Shown: positions 7,291-16,457 of the stretch, piece after piece | Position numbering within the stretch: position 1 is the first letter of the stretch | Layout: every line of letters begins with the position of its first letter | Assembly: GCA_949398305.1 (NCBI GenBank) | Contig: CASLVD010000013.1 | Location: forward strand, 1 to 35,174 | DNA length: 35,174 nt | Source of the DNA: an uncultured Candidatus Melainabacteria bacterium | Lineage (GTDB): Bacteria > Cyanobacteriota > Vampirovibrionia > Gastranaerophilales > Gastranaerophilaceae | Direction of reading: 5' to 3' | Position numbers and translations under genes: made by a program | Notes under the pieces: generated by a model | The model's database searches: none | The model's input: only the letters and a program-made list of their open reading frames with translations | What the model was told of the DNA's origin: nothing

Positions 7291-8607
7291 TTAGTCTGAC
7301 CAGTTGAAATTTTGGTTTACTAGTGTGACATTTGTCCAACCTTGTTGAGATAGTGCTGCTTTCATTTTGTTTGATAAGTCTTCCATTGCTCTTTGATGTG
7401 TTAATGACATACCTGTTTCAACTGTATATGTTTTACCATCAGGTGTTTTTACTGTAGCTGTACCATTGTTTCCTCTCATTGTGTGGATTGAGAAATTGAT
7501 TGTTAATTTTCTTGGTTTAGCTTTTTCAGCGGCAGTCCATTGAGTTCCTTGAGCTCCTTGAGCTCCTTGGGATTTTTGTGCTCCTTGAGATTTTTGAGTA
7601 TTTTGAGTTTGACCGCCTTTTGAGAATTTGAAGTTTTGGTTGGTTAGAGTTACATTTGTCCAACCTGCTTTTTTCAATTGAGCCATTATGTCATCAGCTA
7701 ATGCGTTCATTGCCCTATTGTGTGTTAATGAAGCTCCTGTTGAAGCTGTGTATCTTGTACCATCAGGCATTGTAACTGTTGCAGTACCACTGTTTGTTGT
7801 ATTTGAGTGAATTGAGAATGATATGTTAACTTTTACCGGTTTAGTTTTATCGATATTGTTTTTGTTACCAGCTCCTTGAGTACCATCGGCTTTGTTGCTT
7901 CCGCCGGCTTTACTGCTTCCGCCGGATCTTCTTGTTCCGCTGTTATCTTTAACTTTGCCGTTATCGTCTTTGACTTTACCGGTATTGTCATCTTTAACCT
8001 TACCGGTATCATCATCTTTAACTTTGCCGGTATCATCATCTTTGACTTTACCGCCTTTGTTATTATCATTGTTCTCAACTTTTTCTTTTTCCTCAGACTT
8101 AGCCTTCGATAAGGCTTCGCACATATCTTCGTAGCTCAAGCCTTTACCAATTAAATGTCCTTCTTTATCAGTTGCTGAATATTTATCATTACCATCTGAT
8201 ACTATGTTATGGTTTGGATAAAGAGTTTTTAAGTTAGCTAGTTTATCTTGGTTTCCAGGTAATTGTTGTGGTTGAGCTTGTTGAGCGTTTATCATACCAA
8301 ATGGATTAAAACTGCCCATTCCGCCGCCAAAGAGGTTACTGAACAAGCCGCCAAACAGACCGCCGCCCATTCCCATACCCATCATTCCGCCACCGCCAAA
8401 TAGGCCGCCGAATAATCCTGACATGAATCCCCAGAATCCTGTAGGTCCATTATTAATGGTTACATTCGTATTCTGTGGTGCACAATGACAGTGACCGCCA
8501 AACATTATTGGTTGTCTCGCTTGCCTGATATTCATCCCTCGATTAGGTACATAGGTGTTTTGTGCATATCGTAGATTAAATGCTTTGCCTGCTCCGTAGA
8601 TGCCCAT
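7291..8607 (-). CDS. multi-repeat protein with duplicated C-terminal domain, unknown function
   Basis: 438 residues without a signal peptide. Residues 33-38 (PIMFGG) carry an F-x-G motif, followed by HCHC. Residues ~58-105 are Gly/Phe/Met-rich (LFGGLFGGGG). Residues ~125-165 form a small globular segment (YPNHNIVSDGNDKYSATDKEG). Residues ~186-223 are a charged repeat, KVKDDDTG and variants, about five units. Residues ~259-333 and ~363-438 are two copies of one domain, marked by FSIH, GTATV, PDG-x-x-Y-T, SLTH-x-RAM and GWTNVTL-x-NQNF. A KSQGAQ-rich linker joins the copies. The composition suggests a surface, adhesive or matrix protein, but the function is unknown. A terminator follows the stop, and the start has AGAGGACAGAGAT upstream. 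Confidence 0.85.
   Translation of the reverse strand: MGIYGAGKAFNLRYAQNTYVPNRGMNIRQARQPIMFGGHCHCAPQNTNVTINNGPTGFWGFMSGLFGGLFGGGGMMGMGMGGGLFGGLFSNLFGGGMGSFNPFGMINAQQAQPQQLPGNQDKLANLKTLYPNHNIVSDGNDKYSATDKEGHLIGKGLSYEDMCEALSKAKSEEKEKVENNDNNKGGKVKDDDTGKVKDDDTGKVKDDNTGKVKDDNGKVKDNSGTRRSGGSSKAGGSNKADGTQGAGNKNNIDKTKPVKVNISFSIHSNTTNSGTATVTMPDGTRYTASTGASLTHNRAMNALADDIMAQLKKAGWTNVTLTNQNFKFSKGGQTQNTQKSQGAQKSQGAQGAQGTQWTAAEKAKPRKLTINFSIHTMRGNNGTATVKTPDGKTYTVETGMSLTHQRAMEDLSNKMKAALSQQGWTNVTLVNQNFNWSD
7941..8053 (-). repeat. degenerate 24-bp coding tandem repeat
   Basis: About four to five copies of a 24-base unit encoding KVKDDDTG, KVKDDNTG and KVKDDNG variants inside the 7291-8607 gene. Such repeats can gain or lose units by slippage, which would change the length of the linker without breaking the frame. 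Confidence 0.8.
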
Positions 8608-8715
8608 ATCTCTGTCCTCTTATTTTTGTTATCTTATATATATTAAGTATATACTTTGTGTATAATTTCAGGAATATGGGATTTTTGTTACAAAAGTTTA
8701 CATAGACAGCGGTGT

Positions 8716-8749
8716 TCAAATAAAAGAAAAGGAGCGATTTCTCGCTCCT
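8716..8749 (-). terminator. rho-independent terminator of the 8812-9510 gene
   Basis: AGGAGCGA-TTTC-TCGCTCCT forms a perfect 8-bp stem; on the minus strand it is followed by TTTCTTTTATTT. It lies 63 bases beyond the stop codon. The rest of the 8608-8811 gap holds the promoter and leader of the 8607 gene; no other gene is seen. Confidence 0.8.
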
Positions 8750-8811
8750 GACAAAGTTTTTAATGTTTAGCAATACCATGTATTTGATTCATGCGGAGTG
8801 CCGCCGGACAC

Positions 8812-9510
8812 TCAATTACCTCCAATATTTGAGGATGCGCCTGCAGGAGTAAATGATGAAACTGCACGAGCTACGTTAGCTGCAGTATTTAATCCTTGCA
8901 TTGTTCTGTTCCAAACACTGTTTTGTTGGGCTGCTTGATATGCTGCTTGATTGTAGTTGTTACCTGAAGCAGTATTTGCGTTTGCAAGCTGCATGAAATT
9001 CATCATTTGACTGTTGTAGTTTGTATATAAACCGCTTAGCAATGAAATATAATTCATTCGGTTTGCCATTTCAGTTGAATACAAATCATTTTGCTTCATG
9101 AGTAATGAATCACTTAAATCTGCAACAGCTTGAGCTTTATTTTCTGTGATATTACTTAAGTTATCCATGAAAATTGAGTTATCAAGGTTACCGAATCTTG
9201 AAGCAATATCATTTTTTAAAGCGTTTTGCATAGGGTCATAAATGTCGTTAATTTGTTTTATGCCTTGTTTTTTATAGGTATCAAGTGTTTGATTCCATTG
9301 CTCTTGTTTTGCATCAGAAATAGAAAACAAATCTTTCAGACTTGTGTCTAAGTTACCTAAAACTCCATCATAAACGGATTTTTCAGTATCAGTCATGTCG
9401 TATGAACTGCTGTAAGTGTTTTTTCCTGTTTTTGAAGATGTTGCAACTTTGTTTCCATTAATTTCTACGCTCCCTGTTGCGTAGCCCGGGTATTTTGATG
9501 TTTTTCCCAT
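8812..9510 (-). CDS. unknown protein resembling phage-type structural proteins in composition
   Basis: 232 residues. The N-terminus MGKTSKYPGYATGSVEINGN is Gly/Ser/Thr-rich, followed by a polar helical middle (DTEKSVYDGVLGNLDTSLKDLF, LDTYKKQGIKQINDIYDPM) and an Asn/Gln/Ala-rich C-terminus (NYNQAAYQAAQQNSVWNRTM). No signal peptide or membrane segment. This style is common in virion internal or tail-tip proteins, but no phage neighbour is present, so I do not call it phage. It has its own sigma70-type promoter, a leader hairpin over the ribosome binding site (AAAGGAAA) and its own terminator, so it is a monocistronic unit. Confidence 0.8.
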   Translation of the reverse strand: MGKTSKYPGYATGSVEINGNKVATSSKTGKNTYSSSYDMTDTEKSVYDGVLGNLDTSLKDLFSISDAKQEQWNQTLDTYKKQGIKQINDIYDPMQNALKNDIASRFGNLDNSIFMDNLSNITENKAQAVADLSDSLLMKQNDLYSTEMANRMNYISLLSGLYTNYNSQMMNFMQLANANTASGNNYNQAAYQAAQQNSVWNRTMQGLNTAANVARAVSSFTPAGASSNIGGN

Positions 9511-9516
9511 AGTAAA

Positions 9517-9538
9517 ATTTCCTTTCTAACAAGGAAAT
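9517..9538 (-). promoter_or_regulatory. leader hairpin sequestering the ribosome binding site of the 9510 gene
   Basis: On the minus strand ATTTCCTT and AAGGAAAT form a perfect 8-bp stem around a 6-base loop. The right arm is the Shine-Dalgarno itself, 6 bases before the ATG. Translation may depend on opening the hairpin; the function is inferred from the geometry. Confidence 0.5.
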
Positions 9539-9574
9539 CATCTGTTATTTAGTGCAGCTGGTCTGGATGAGCCT

Positions 9575-9603
9575 ATTATAACACATTTATGAGTGATTGT
9601 AAA
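9575..9603 (-). promoter_or_regulatory. sigma70-type promoter of the 9510 gene
   Basis: On the minus strand TTTACA, 17 bases, then TATAAT, giving a leader of about 60 bases. It is divergent from uvrA, whose start lies 53 bases away. Confidence 0.75.
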
Positions 9604-9655
9604 GCGTTTTGTCTGATTATTTGAATTTTTTTTGTAATCGTATAATAATATTGTT

Positions 9656-12490
9656 ATGGCAGATATGATTAAAATAGTGGGAGCAAAAGAACATAATTTG
9701 AAAAATGTCTCCCTTGAAATCCCCAAAAATGAACTTATTGTTTTTACAGGAGTGTCAGGATCCGGAAAAAGTTCATTAGCTTTTGATACTATTTTTGCAG
9801 AAGGTCAAAGACGTTATGTCGAAAGTTTATCGACTTATGCAAGACAGTTTTTAGGACAGCTTGATAAACCTAATGTTGAATACATTGACGGCTTGTCACC
9901 TGCTATATCTATTGATCAAAAATCAAAAAGTAACAATCCGCGCTCAACTGTCGGAACAATTACCGAAATTTATGATTATTTGCGTTTACTTTATGCAAGA
10001 GTCGGGACTCCGTATTGCCCGTCTTGCGGTAAAAAGATTAAACCGCAGACGCTTGATGAGATTGTAAATAAAATCATAGCGCTTGGAGAAGGTATTAAAA
10101 TCCAGATATTAGCTCCTGTTGTTCGCGGTAAAAAAGGTGAATATTCTTCGCTTTTTGAAGAATTAAGGCAGGAAGGTTTTGTAAGGGTTAAGGTTGATGG
10201 TGAAGTTTATAACCTCGATGAAGACGAAATTGAACTTGCAAAAACTAAAAAACACGATATCAGTGTTGTTGTAGATAGAATTGTAGTAAAAGAGTCTGCA
10301 ATGTCAAGGATTGCAGACAGTGTTCAAATTGCTTTGAAAAAAGCTGATGGAATAGTCGTTGTAGATGTTGTTGGCGATAAGGAAATCGTTTTTTCTGAAA
10401 AACTGGCTTGTCCTGATTGTAATCTGAGTTTTGAAGAGTTAACTCCGAGAATATTTTCATTCAATGCTCCGTACGGTGCTTGTGAAAGATGTTCAGGGCT
10501 TGGTGCGGATTTTATTGTAGATCCGGATCTTGTTGTACCTGATAAATCAAAGTCTTTAAATGACGGTGCAATTTTTGCGTGGGCAACAAGAAGTGCCACA
10601 ACTTATTATCATGATTTGTTAAGTTCTGTTTGTGCGGCTTATGATATCGATATGAATGTGCCGTTTGAGGATTTAACAGAAGAACAGCAAAAAATTATTC
10701 TTTACGGATCAAAAGAGCCTATAAAAATCAGAGTTCAGCAATTTGGCACACATCGTTATCAAACAAATACTTCTCCGTTTGTCGGTGTTATTCCGTTTTT
10801 GGAAAAACGTTACAATGATGCTTTAGGAGATTACTGGCGTGAAGAAATCGAAAAGTTTATGGTTGCAAAACCTTGCCCGTCTTGCGGTGGCGCTCGTCTT
10901 AAACCATTCCCGCTTGTGGTTAAAATTCGCGATAAAAATATTTACGAATTTACAAAAATGTCTATTGATGACGAATTACAGTTTATTACCGACTTATATC
11001 TTGACCTGACTGATTATCAGATGAAGATTGCAAAACAGGTGTTAGATGAAATTCGTGCACGTCTGAAATTCTTAAGCGATGTAGGACTGCATTATCTGGA
11101 TTTAGCGCGTATGGCTGGAACTCTTTCCGGCGGTGAATCCCAGAGAATTCGTCTTGCTTCTCAAATCGGAAGCGGATTAAGCGGAGTTTTATATGTTCTT
11201 GATGAGCCGTCAATTGGGTTGCACCAGCGCGATAACGATATGCTTATTAAAACTCTGTTTAAGCTTAGAAATTTAGGAAACACCCTGATTGTTGTAGAAC
11301 ACGATGAAGATACTATTAGAAGTGCAGATTATATTGTTGATATCGGACCAAAAGCCGGACTTGCAGGTGGTAAAATTATCGCTCAAGGTTCTGTTGATGA
11401 TATTATTGCGGCAAAAAATTCTATTACAGGGAAGTATTTGAGCGGCGAAAAATCTATTCCGATTCCGGAAAAAGTACGTGAAGGTAACGGAAATTTTCTC
11501 GAAATAAAAAATGCACATCTGAATAACCTTAAAAATGTAGACGTAAATATTCCGCTCGGAAAAATAGTTGTGCTTACCGGAGTTTCAGGATCCGGTAAAT
11601 CAACGCTTATGCAGGAGTTGATTTATGAATACGCCGCACACAAACTTCGTAAAAATAAACCTAAACCGCAAGGTGTTGATGAAATTCTCGGGTTTGAAAA
11701 TATTGATAAAGTTATTGATATTGATCAATCTCCAATCGGCAGAACACCACGTTCCAATCCTGCAACTTATACCGATGTTTTCACACCTATTCGCGATCTG
11801 TATTCAAAAACTAATGAGGCAAAAGTTCGCGGATATAAACCGGGAAGGTTTAGTTTTAACGTAAAAGGCGGACGCTGTGAAGCTTGTAAAGGTGACGGAC
11901 TTGTAAAAATCGAAATGAATTTCCTTTCTGATGTTTACGTAAAATGCGATATCTGCAAAGGAAAACGTTACAACCGCGAAACGCTTGAAGTTAAATATAA
12001 AGGAAAAACAATCGCTGATGTTCTTGATATGAGTGTAAAAGAAGCTTTAGAATTTTTTGACAGCGTACCTGCTATTAAAAATAAACTTCAAACACTTAAC
12101 GATGTCGGACTTGACTATATGAAACTTGGTCAAAGTGCCACAACACTCTCCGGCGGGGAAGCTCAGCGTATAAAATTAGCATCCGAACTTAACAAACGTT
12201 CAACCGGAAGAACTTTATATCTGCTTGATGAACCGTCGGTTGGACTTCACTGGGCGGATTTAGACAAGCTTGCTAAAATTCTTCAGGCTCTTGCTGATCA
12301 AGGAAATACAATCCTTATGATTGAACATAACCTTGATTTGATTAAAATCGCAGACCATATTATAGACCTTGGACCTGAAGGCGGTGTTGGCGGCGGACAA
12401 GTTATTGCTCAAGGTACACCTGAAGAAGTTGCGAAATGTAAAGATTCTTATACCGGTAAATATTTGGCAAGATACTTTGAAAATGCTTAA
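9656..12490 (+). CDS. uvrA: excinuclease ABC subunit A
   Basis: 944 residues, full length for UvrA (~940). Two ABC ATPase modules are present, with Walker A GVSGSGKSS near residue 32 and GVSGSGKST near residue 640, and two LSGGE signatures. The zinc-binding pairs CPSCGKK, CPDC, CERC and CEACKGDG are visible, and the N-terminus has the family's IVGAKEHNLKN. It is the damage-recognition subunit of nucleotide excision repair, dimerising and loading UvrB. uvrB and uvrC are not in the window. No Shine-Dalgarno precedes the ATG; a TATAAT at 9641-9646 ends 9 bases before it, so the mRNA may be almost leaderless. A start at the ATG at 9665 cannot be excluded. Confidence 0.98.
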   Translation: MADMIKIVGAKEHNLKNVSLEIPKNELIVFTGVSGSGKSSLAFDTIFAEGQRRYVESLSTYARQFLGQLDKPNVEYIDGLSPAISIDQKSKSNNPRSTVGTITEIYDYLRLLYARVGTPYCPSCGKKIKPQTLDEIVNKIIALGEGIKIQILAPVVRGKKGEYSSLFEELRQEGFVRVKVDGEVYNLDEDEIELAKTKKHDISVVVDRIVVKESAMSRIADSVQIALKKADGIVVVDVVGDKEIVFSEKLACPDCNLSFEELTPRIFSFNAPYGACERCSGLGADFIVDPDLVVPDKSKSLNDGAIFAWATRSATTYYHDLLSSVCAAYDIDMNVPFEDLTEEQQKIILYGSKEPIKIRVQQFGTHRYQTNTSPFVGVIPFLEKRYNDALGDYWREEIEKFMVAKPCPSCGGARLKPFPLVVKIRDKNIYEFTKMSIDDELQFITDLYLDLTDYQMKIAKQVLDEIRARLKFLSDVGLHYLDLARMAGTLSGGESQRIRLASQIGSGLSGVLYVLDEPSIGLHQRDNDMLIKTLFKLRNLGNTLIVVEHDEDTIRSADYIVDIGPKAGLAGGKIIAQGSVDDIIAAKNSITGKYLSGEKSIPIPEKVREGNGNFLEIKNAHLNNLKNVDVNIPLGKIVVLTGVSGSGKSTLMQELIYEYAAHKLRKNKPKPQGVDEILGFENIDKVIDIDQSPIGRTPRSNPATYTDVFTPIRDLYSKTNEAKVRGYKPGRFSFNVKGGRCEACKGDGLVKIEMNFLSDVYVKCDICKGKRYNRETLEVKYKGKTIADVLDMSVKEALEFFDSVPAIKNKLQTLNDVGLDYMKLGQSATTLSGGEAQRIKLASELNKRSTGRTLYLLDEPSVGLHWADLDKLAKILQALADQGNTILMIEHNLDLIKIADHIIDLGPEGGVGGGQVIAQGTPEEVAKCKDSYTGKYLARYFENA

Positions 12491-12555
12491 TTTACGGACT
12501 ATTTGATATTTTTTGAAAAATTTGTTATTATGTTTTCATAAAAAAGGTAACTGTT

Positions 12556-13143
12556 ATGAGGCAAAAATTTTTATATTTATGTTTTTTAATGGTATTATCT
12601 TGTGCGTTTTCGATATGTTACGCGCAAACCATTGAAGTTTCGGCTCTTGAAGATTTTTCAACAGCAGAACCTCCAAAAACTATATCTGTGAAGCTGGTAG
12701 AACCTTTGGAATTTACAGAACCAAAAGTTATAATAGCAGGATCAACTCTAAAAGGTAATCTTATAGATGTAGTAAGTCCGAAAAGACTTAAACGTGATGC
12801 AGGATTCTCATTTCAACCGACAGAATATACGGATTTAAATGGTGAAACTCATCCGATAAATTCGTACATTACAGCTTCATATACACAGCCGGTTGATAAA
12901 GGCTCAGTTGCAAAAAGTGCAGCATTAGGTGTTGGTAATTTTTTTGTAAAAGGCTTATCAATGGGAGTTGCAGCAGTATCCGGAGCAGTTAAAAATTCGG
13001 AAGGAAACAGGTTTAAATCCTCTGCTAAGTCAATGTATGAATCCTCGCCGTTCTCATATGCCGAAAAAGGTGAAGATTTATATATAAAAACAAATCAAAG
13101 TTTTTTCCTGAAATTTCCGGATGCAGAAAAAATAAAACAATAA
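12556..13143 (+). CDS. exported protein, paralogue of the next gene
   Basis: 195 residues. A signal peptide is clear: MRQK, a hydrophobic core of ~18 residues, then a cleavage-type site near CYAQ (about residue 24). The mature N-terminus TIEVSALEDFSTAEPPKTI matches TVQVTALEDFQTSNPPQVL of the downstream protein, so the pair is paralogous. Residues ~125-150 contain a weakly hydrophobic Gly/Ala segment (FFVKGLSMGVAAVSGAV). AAGGTAA lies 8 bases before the ATG. The gene starts 65 bases after uvrA and may have its own promoter. I do not recognise the family; a beta-rich envelope protein is plausible. Confidence 0.85.
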   Translation: MRQKFLYLCFLMVLSCAFSICYAQTIEVSALEDFSTAEPPKTISVKLVEPLEFTEPKVIIAGSTLKGNLIDVVSPKRLKRDAGFSFQPTEYTDLNGETHPINSYITASYTQPVDKGSVAKSAALGVGNFFVKGLSMGVAAVSGAVKNSEGNRFKSSAKSMYESSPFSYAEKGEDLYIKTNQSFFLKFPDAEKIKQ

Positions 13144-13184
13144 AAGGACAAAATTATATACTATAGAAAAGGAGTAATTTAAAG

Positions 13185-13601
13185 ATGAAAAAGTTATTTA
13201 TGTTATTTACAGCATTTGTTCTATCCCTTGCTATGTTTCAGGGAGCAGAAGCTAAAACTGTACAGGTAACAGCTTTGGAAGATTTCCAAACATCTAATCC
13301 GCCTCAGGTTTTACACGTACAAATGAATGCTAATACAAGACTTGATTATGATTTGATGTTATTTCAAGGTTTTCAGGTAACAGGTAAGGTTGTTCCTCAG
13401 CAAAATGGCGGATTCTTATTTGTTCCGGTTAGCTACGTAAATTATCAGGAAGAAAATTTAAATATTGATAAAGAATATCCGGCTTCATACAAAGGTAAAG
13501 CAGGACTTATCAGACAAAACCAACCATTCCAGCTGGTATTTCCTAACAACGGTCCTGATACATTCCAATATTATGTTCCTAGCGTAAGCGACATGAACTA
13601 G
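13185..13601 (+). CDS. exported protein, short paralogue of the upstream gene
   Basis: 138 residues with a typical signal peptide (MKK, hydrophobic core, cleavage near AEAKT at ~23-25). The mature part begins VQVTALEDFQTSNPPQ, which is shared with the upstream protein, then a beta-rich stretch (FQVTGKVVPQQNGGFLFVPV) and an Asn/Pro-rich end. AAGGAG lies 10 bases before the ATG. The gap to the upstream gene is 41 bases, so the two are probably one transcript. Function unknown; likely periplasmic or outer-membrane associated. A dispersed repeat begins exactly at its stop codon. Confidence 0.87.
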   Translation: MKKLFMLFTAFVLSLAMFQGAEAKTVQVTALEDFQTSNPPQVLHVQMNANTRLDYDLMLFQGFQVTGKVVPQQNGGFLFVPVSYVNYQEENLNIDKEYPASYKGKAGLIRQNQPFQLVFPNNGPDTFQYYVPSVSDMN

Positions 13602-13795
13602 GGGGTAAATATAGCTAACGATATATCCAGGTCGTCTCAACTGTTGAGCGCCGCAGGTTCTCGCCGGACTGGGTAATATGCTGCTAATTATAGCCTAAAA
13701 AACTGATATTATTTAGCTCCACAGGTTCTCACACGAAGCGGAAGCAAAAAACAGGAATGACGATAATATGTCATCCTGAACTTGATTCAGGATCT
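13602..13795. repeat. dispersed intergenic repeat element
   Basis: Fills most of the 316-base gap before the DUF475 gene. Blocks in order are: GGGGTAAATATA (13602-13613); CTGTTGAGCGCCGCAGGTTC (13641-13660); AATTATAGCCTAAAA; TTATTTAGCTCCACAGGTTC (13709-13728); and TGTCATCCTGAAC with its inverted partner TTCAGGAT (13769-13795). Related blocks occur at 4413-4469 and 22350-22422. The final inverted block resembles the TCATCCTGAA...TTCAGGA palindromes found between genes in many bacteria. No ORF of note lies in the gap. Confidence 0.6.
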
Positions 13796-13813
13796 ATTTA
13801 GATAGATTTATAT

Positions 13814-13850
13814 AAAAGAGTTCTCAATATGAGGACTCTTTTAGTTTATT
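13814..13850 (+). terminator. terminator-like hairpin before the DUF475 gene
   Basis: AAAAGAGTTCTC and GAGGACTCTTTT pair over 12 bases with one T-G wobble and a 5-base loop, followed by TAGTTTATTT. It probably closes the transcript of the two exported-protein genes. Confidence 0.7.
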
Positions 13851-13917
13851 TATATGATAACAAATGCACAAATTTTTATTACTATTAAATAGTTATAAAA
13901 AAAGAAAGAGTATTTTT

Positions 13918-14961
13918 ATGTTACAGTATTTTTTAGGTTCGTATATTATTACAATTGCAGGTGTTATTGCTGCATATTTCTGGGGTGAACATGTTCATGC
14001 AGGTGCAGGGCTGTCAAGTATTTTTATTGTACTTGTTCTTGCTGTTTTAGAAACCAGTTTATCGTTTGATAACGCTGTTGTTAACGCGATGAAACTCGAG
14101 AAAATGTCTGATGTTTGGAGACATAGATTCTTAACATGGGGTATTGCGATTGCAGTATTCGGGATGAGATTTTTGTTTCCAGTGTTAGTTGTATCAATTT
14201 TTGCTCATCTTGATATGGTAACTGTAACAAAAATTGCACTGACCGATTCTCAAAAATATGCCGGATATTTGCATGCAACTCACGCGCCGATTGTAACTTT
14301 TGGCGGAATGTTTTTGATAATGTTGTTTCTTAATTATTTTTTCAATCACGAAAAAAATGTTCATTGGCTTAAGCCTATTGAAGCCCCGCTATCTCATTTA
14401 GATCATATTAGTGGTATTGAAATTATAATTTCGTTGTTAATGCTGATCGGGGTGCAATCCTTTATTCCTGCAGAATCAAAAGTTGCCGTAATTATTTCAG
14501 GTATGGCCGGGATTATTACATTCTTGGCAATTGACGGTGTTGCTCATTTCTTGGAAAAACACGAAGAAATGCGTAATGCGAAATGTGCTGCTGACAGTGT
14601 AAAATGTGCCGGACTAATTAGTTTTATATACTTGGAACTTATTGATGCTTCTTTTTCTTTAGACGGGGTTTTGGGAGCGTTTGCTTTAAGTAATGATGTT
14701 TTGATTATTACAATAGGTTTGGCGATTGGTGCGATGTTTGTAAGATCTTTGACAATAATGCTTGTGGAAAAAAAGACTCTGGCACAGTTTTTATATCTTG
14801 AACACGGAGCACACTGGGCAATCGGGGCGTTAGCTGTGATTATGCTTGTTTCAACAGTTAAGGAAGTCCCGGAAGTCGTAACAGGGCTTATCGGATTATT
14901 CTTTATTGTTGCGGCGTTGATTTCATCAATTATTCATAATAAAAAACAACTTTCTAAATAA
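13918..14961 (+). CDS. TerC-superfamily / DUF475 integral membrane protein
   Basis: 347 residues from the ATG at 13918; the frame is open upstream to 13864, but the family N-terminus fits MLQYFLGSYIITIAG. There are about eight to nine hydrophobic helices. The conserved TerC-type acidic motifs are present twice: LETSLSFDNAVVNA near residues 43-56 and LIDASFSLDGVLGA near 242-255. These Asp/Asn-containing membrane motifs are typical of TerC-like proteins, some of which are linked to manganese or other metal export. The substrate here is not known. The gene stands alone and is closed by a strong shared terminator. Confidence 0.9.
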   Translation: MLQYFLGSYIITIAGVIAAYFWGEHVHAGAGLSSIFIVLVLAVLETSLSFDNAVVNAMKLEKMSDVWRHRFLTWGIAIAVFGMRFLFPVLVVSIFAHLDMVTVTKIALTDSQKYAGYLHATHAPIVTFGGMFLIMLFLNYFFNHEKNVHWLKPIEAPLSHLDHISGIEIIISLLMLIGVQSFIPAESKVAVIISGMAGIITFLAIDGVAHFLEKHEEMRNAKCAADSVKCAGLISFIYLELIDASFSLDGVLGAFALSNDVLIITIGLAIGAMFVRSLTIMLVEKKTLAQFLYLEHGAHWAIGALAVIMLVSTVKEVPEVVTGLIGLFFIVAALISSIIHNKKQLSK

Positions 14962-14966
14962 AAATA

Positions 14967-14992
14967 AAAGCCGGTCTAAAAAGACCGGCTTT
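14967..14992. terminator. bidirectional terminator between the DUF475 gene and ahcY
   Basis: AAAGCCGGTCT-AAAA-AGACCGGCTTT is a perfect 11-bp stem with T-rich flanks on both strands, between two convergent stop codons. Confidence 0.92.
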
Positions 14993-15014
14993 CTTATTCG
15001 GAGTTACTTTGAAC

Positions 15015-16361
<1,347 letters not shown>

Positions 16362-16457
16362 TTATTTGAGTTCATTGTAAAAATTTCTTAATAATGCATG
16401 AATAAGTGTCAAAAAATTTTCTTTATGGTTGTTATAATTGAAGCTAAGGAGTGTTTT

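Noticed and set aside
7833-8134. Several overlapping ORFs in other frames and strands around the tandem repeat (7833-8078, 7876-8112, 7892-8134)
   Set aside because: They are by-products of the 24-bp repeat, which leaves all frames open; they have no ribosome binding site or plausible protein composition.
8576-8779. 67-codon minus-strand ORF upstream of the 8607 gene
   Set aside because: It overlaps the promoter region and terminator hairpin, lacks a ribosome binding site, and its composition is like translated AT-rich spacer.
10260-11864. Antisense and out-of-frame ORFs within uvrA
   Set aside because: Shadows of a well-conserved gene, without start signals.
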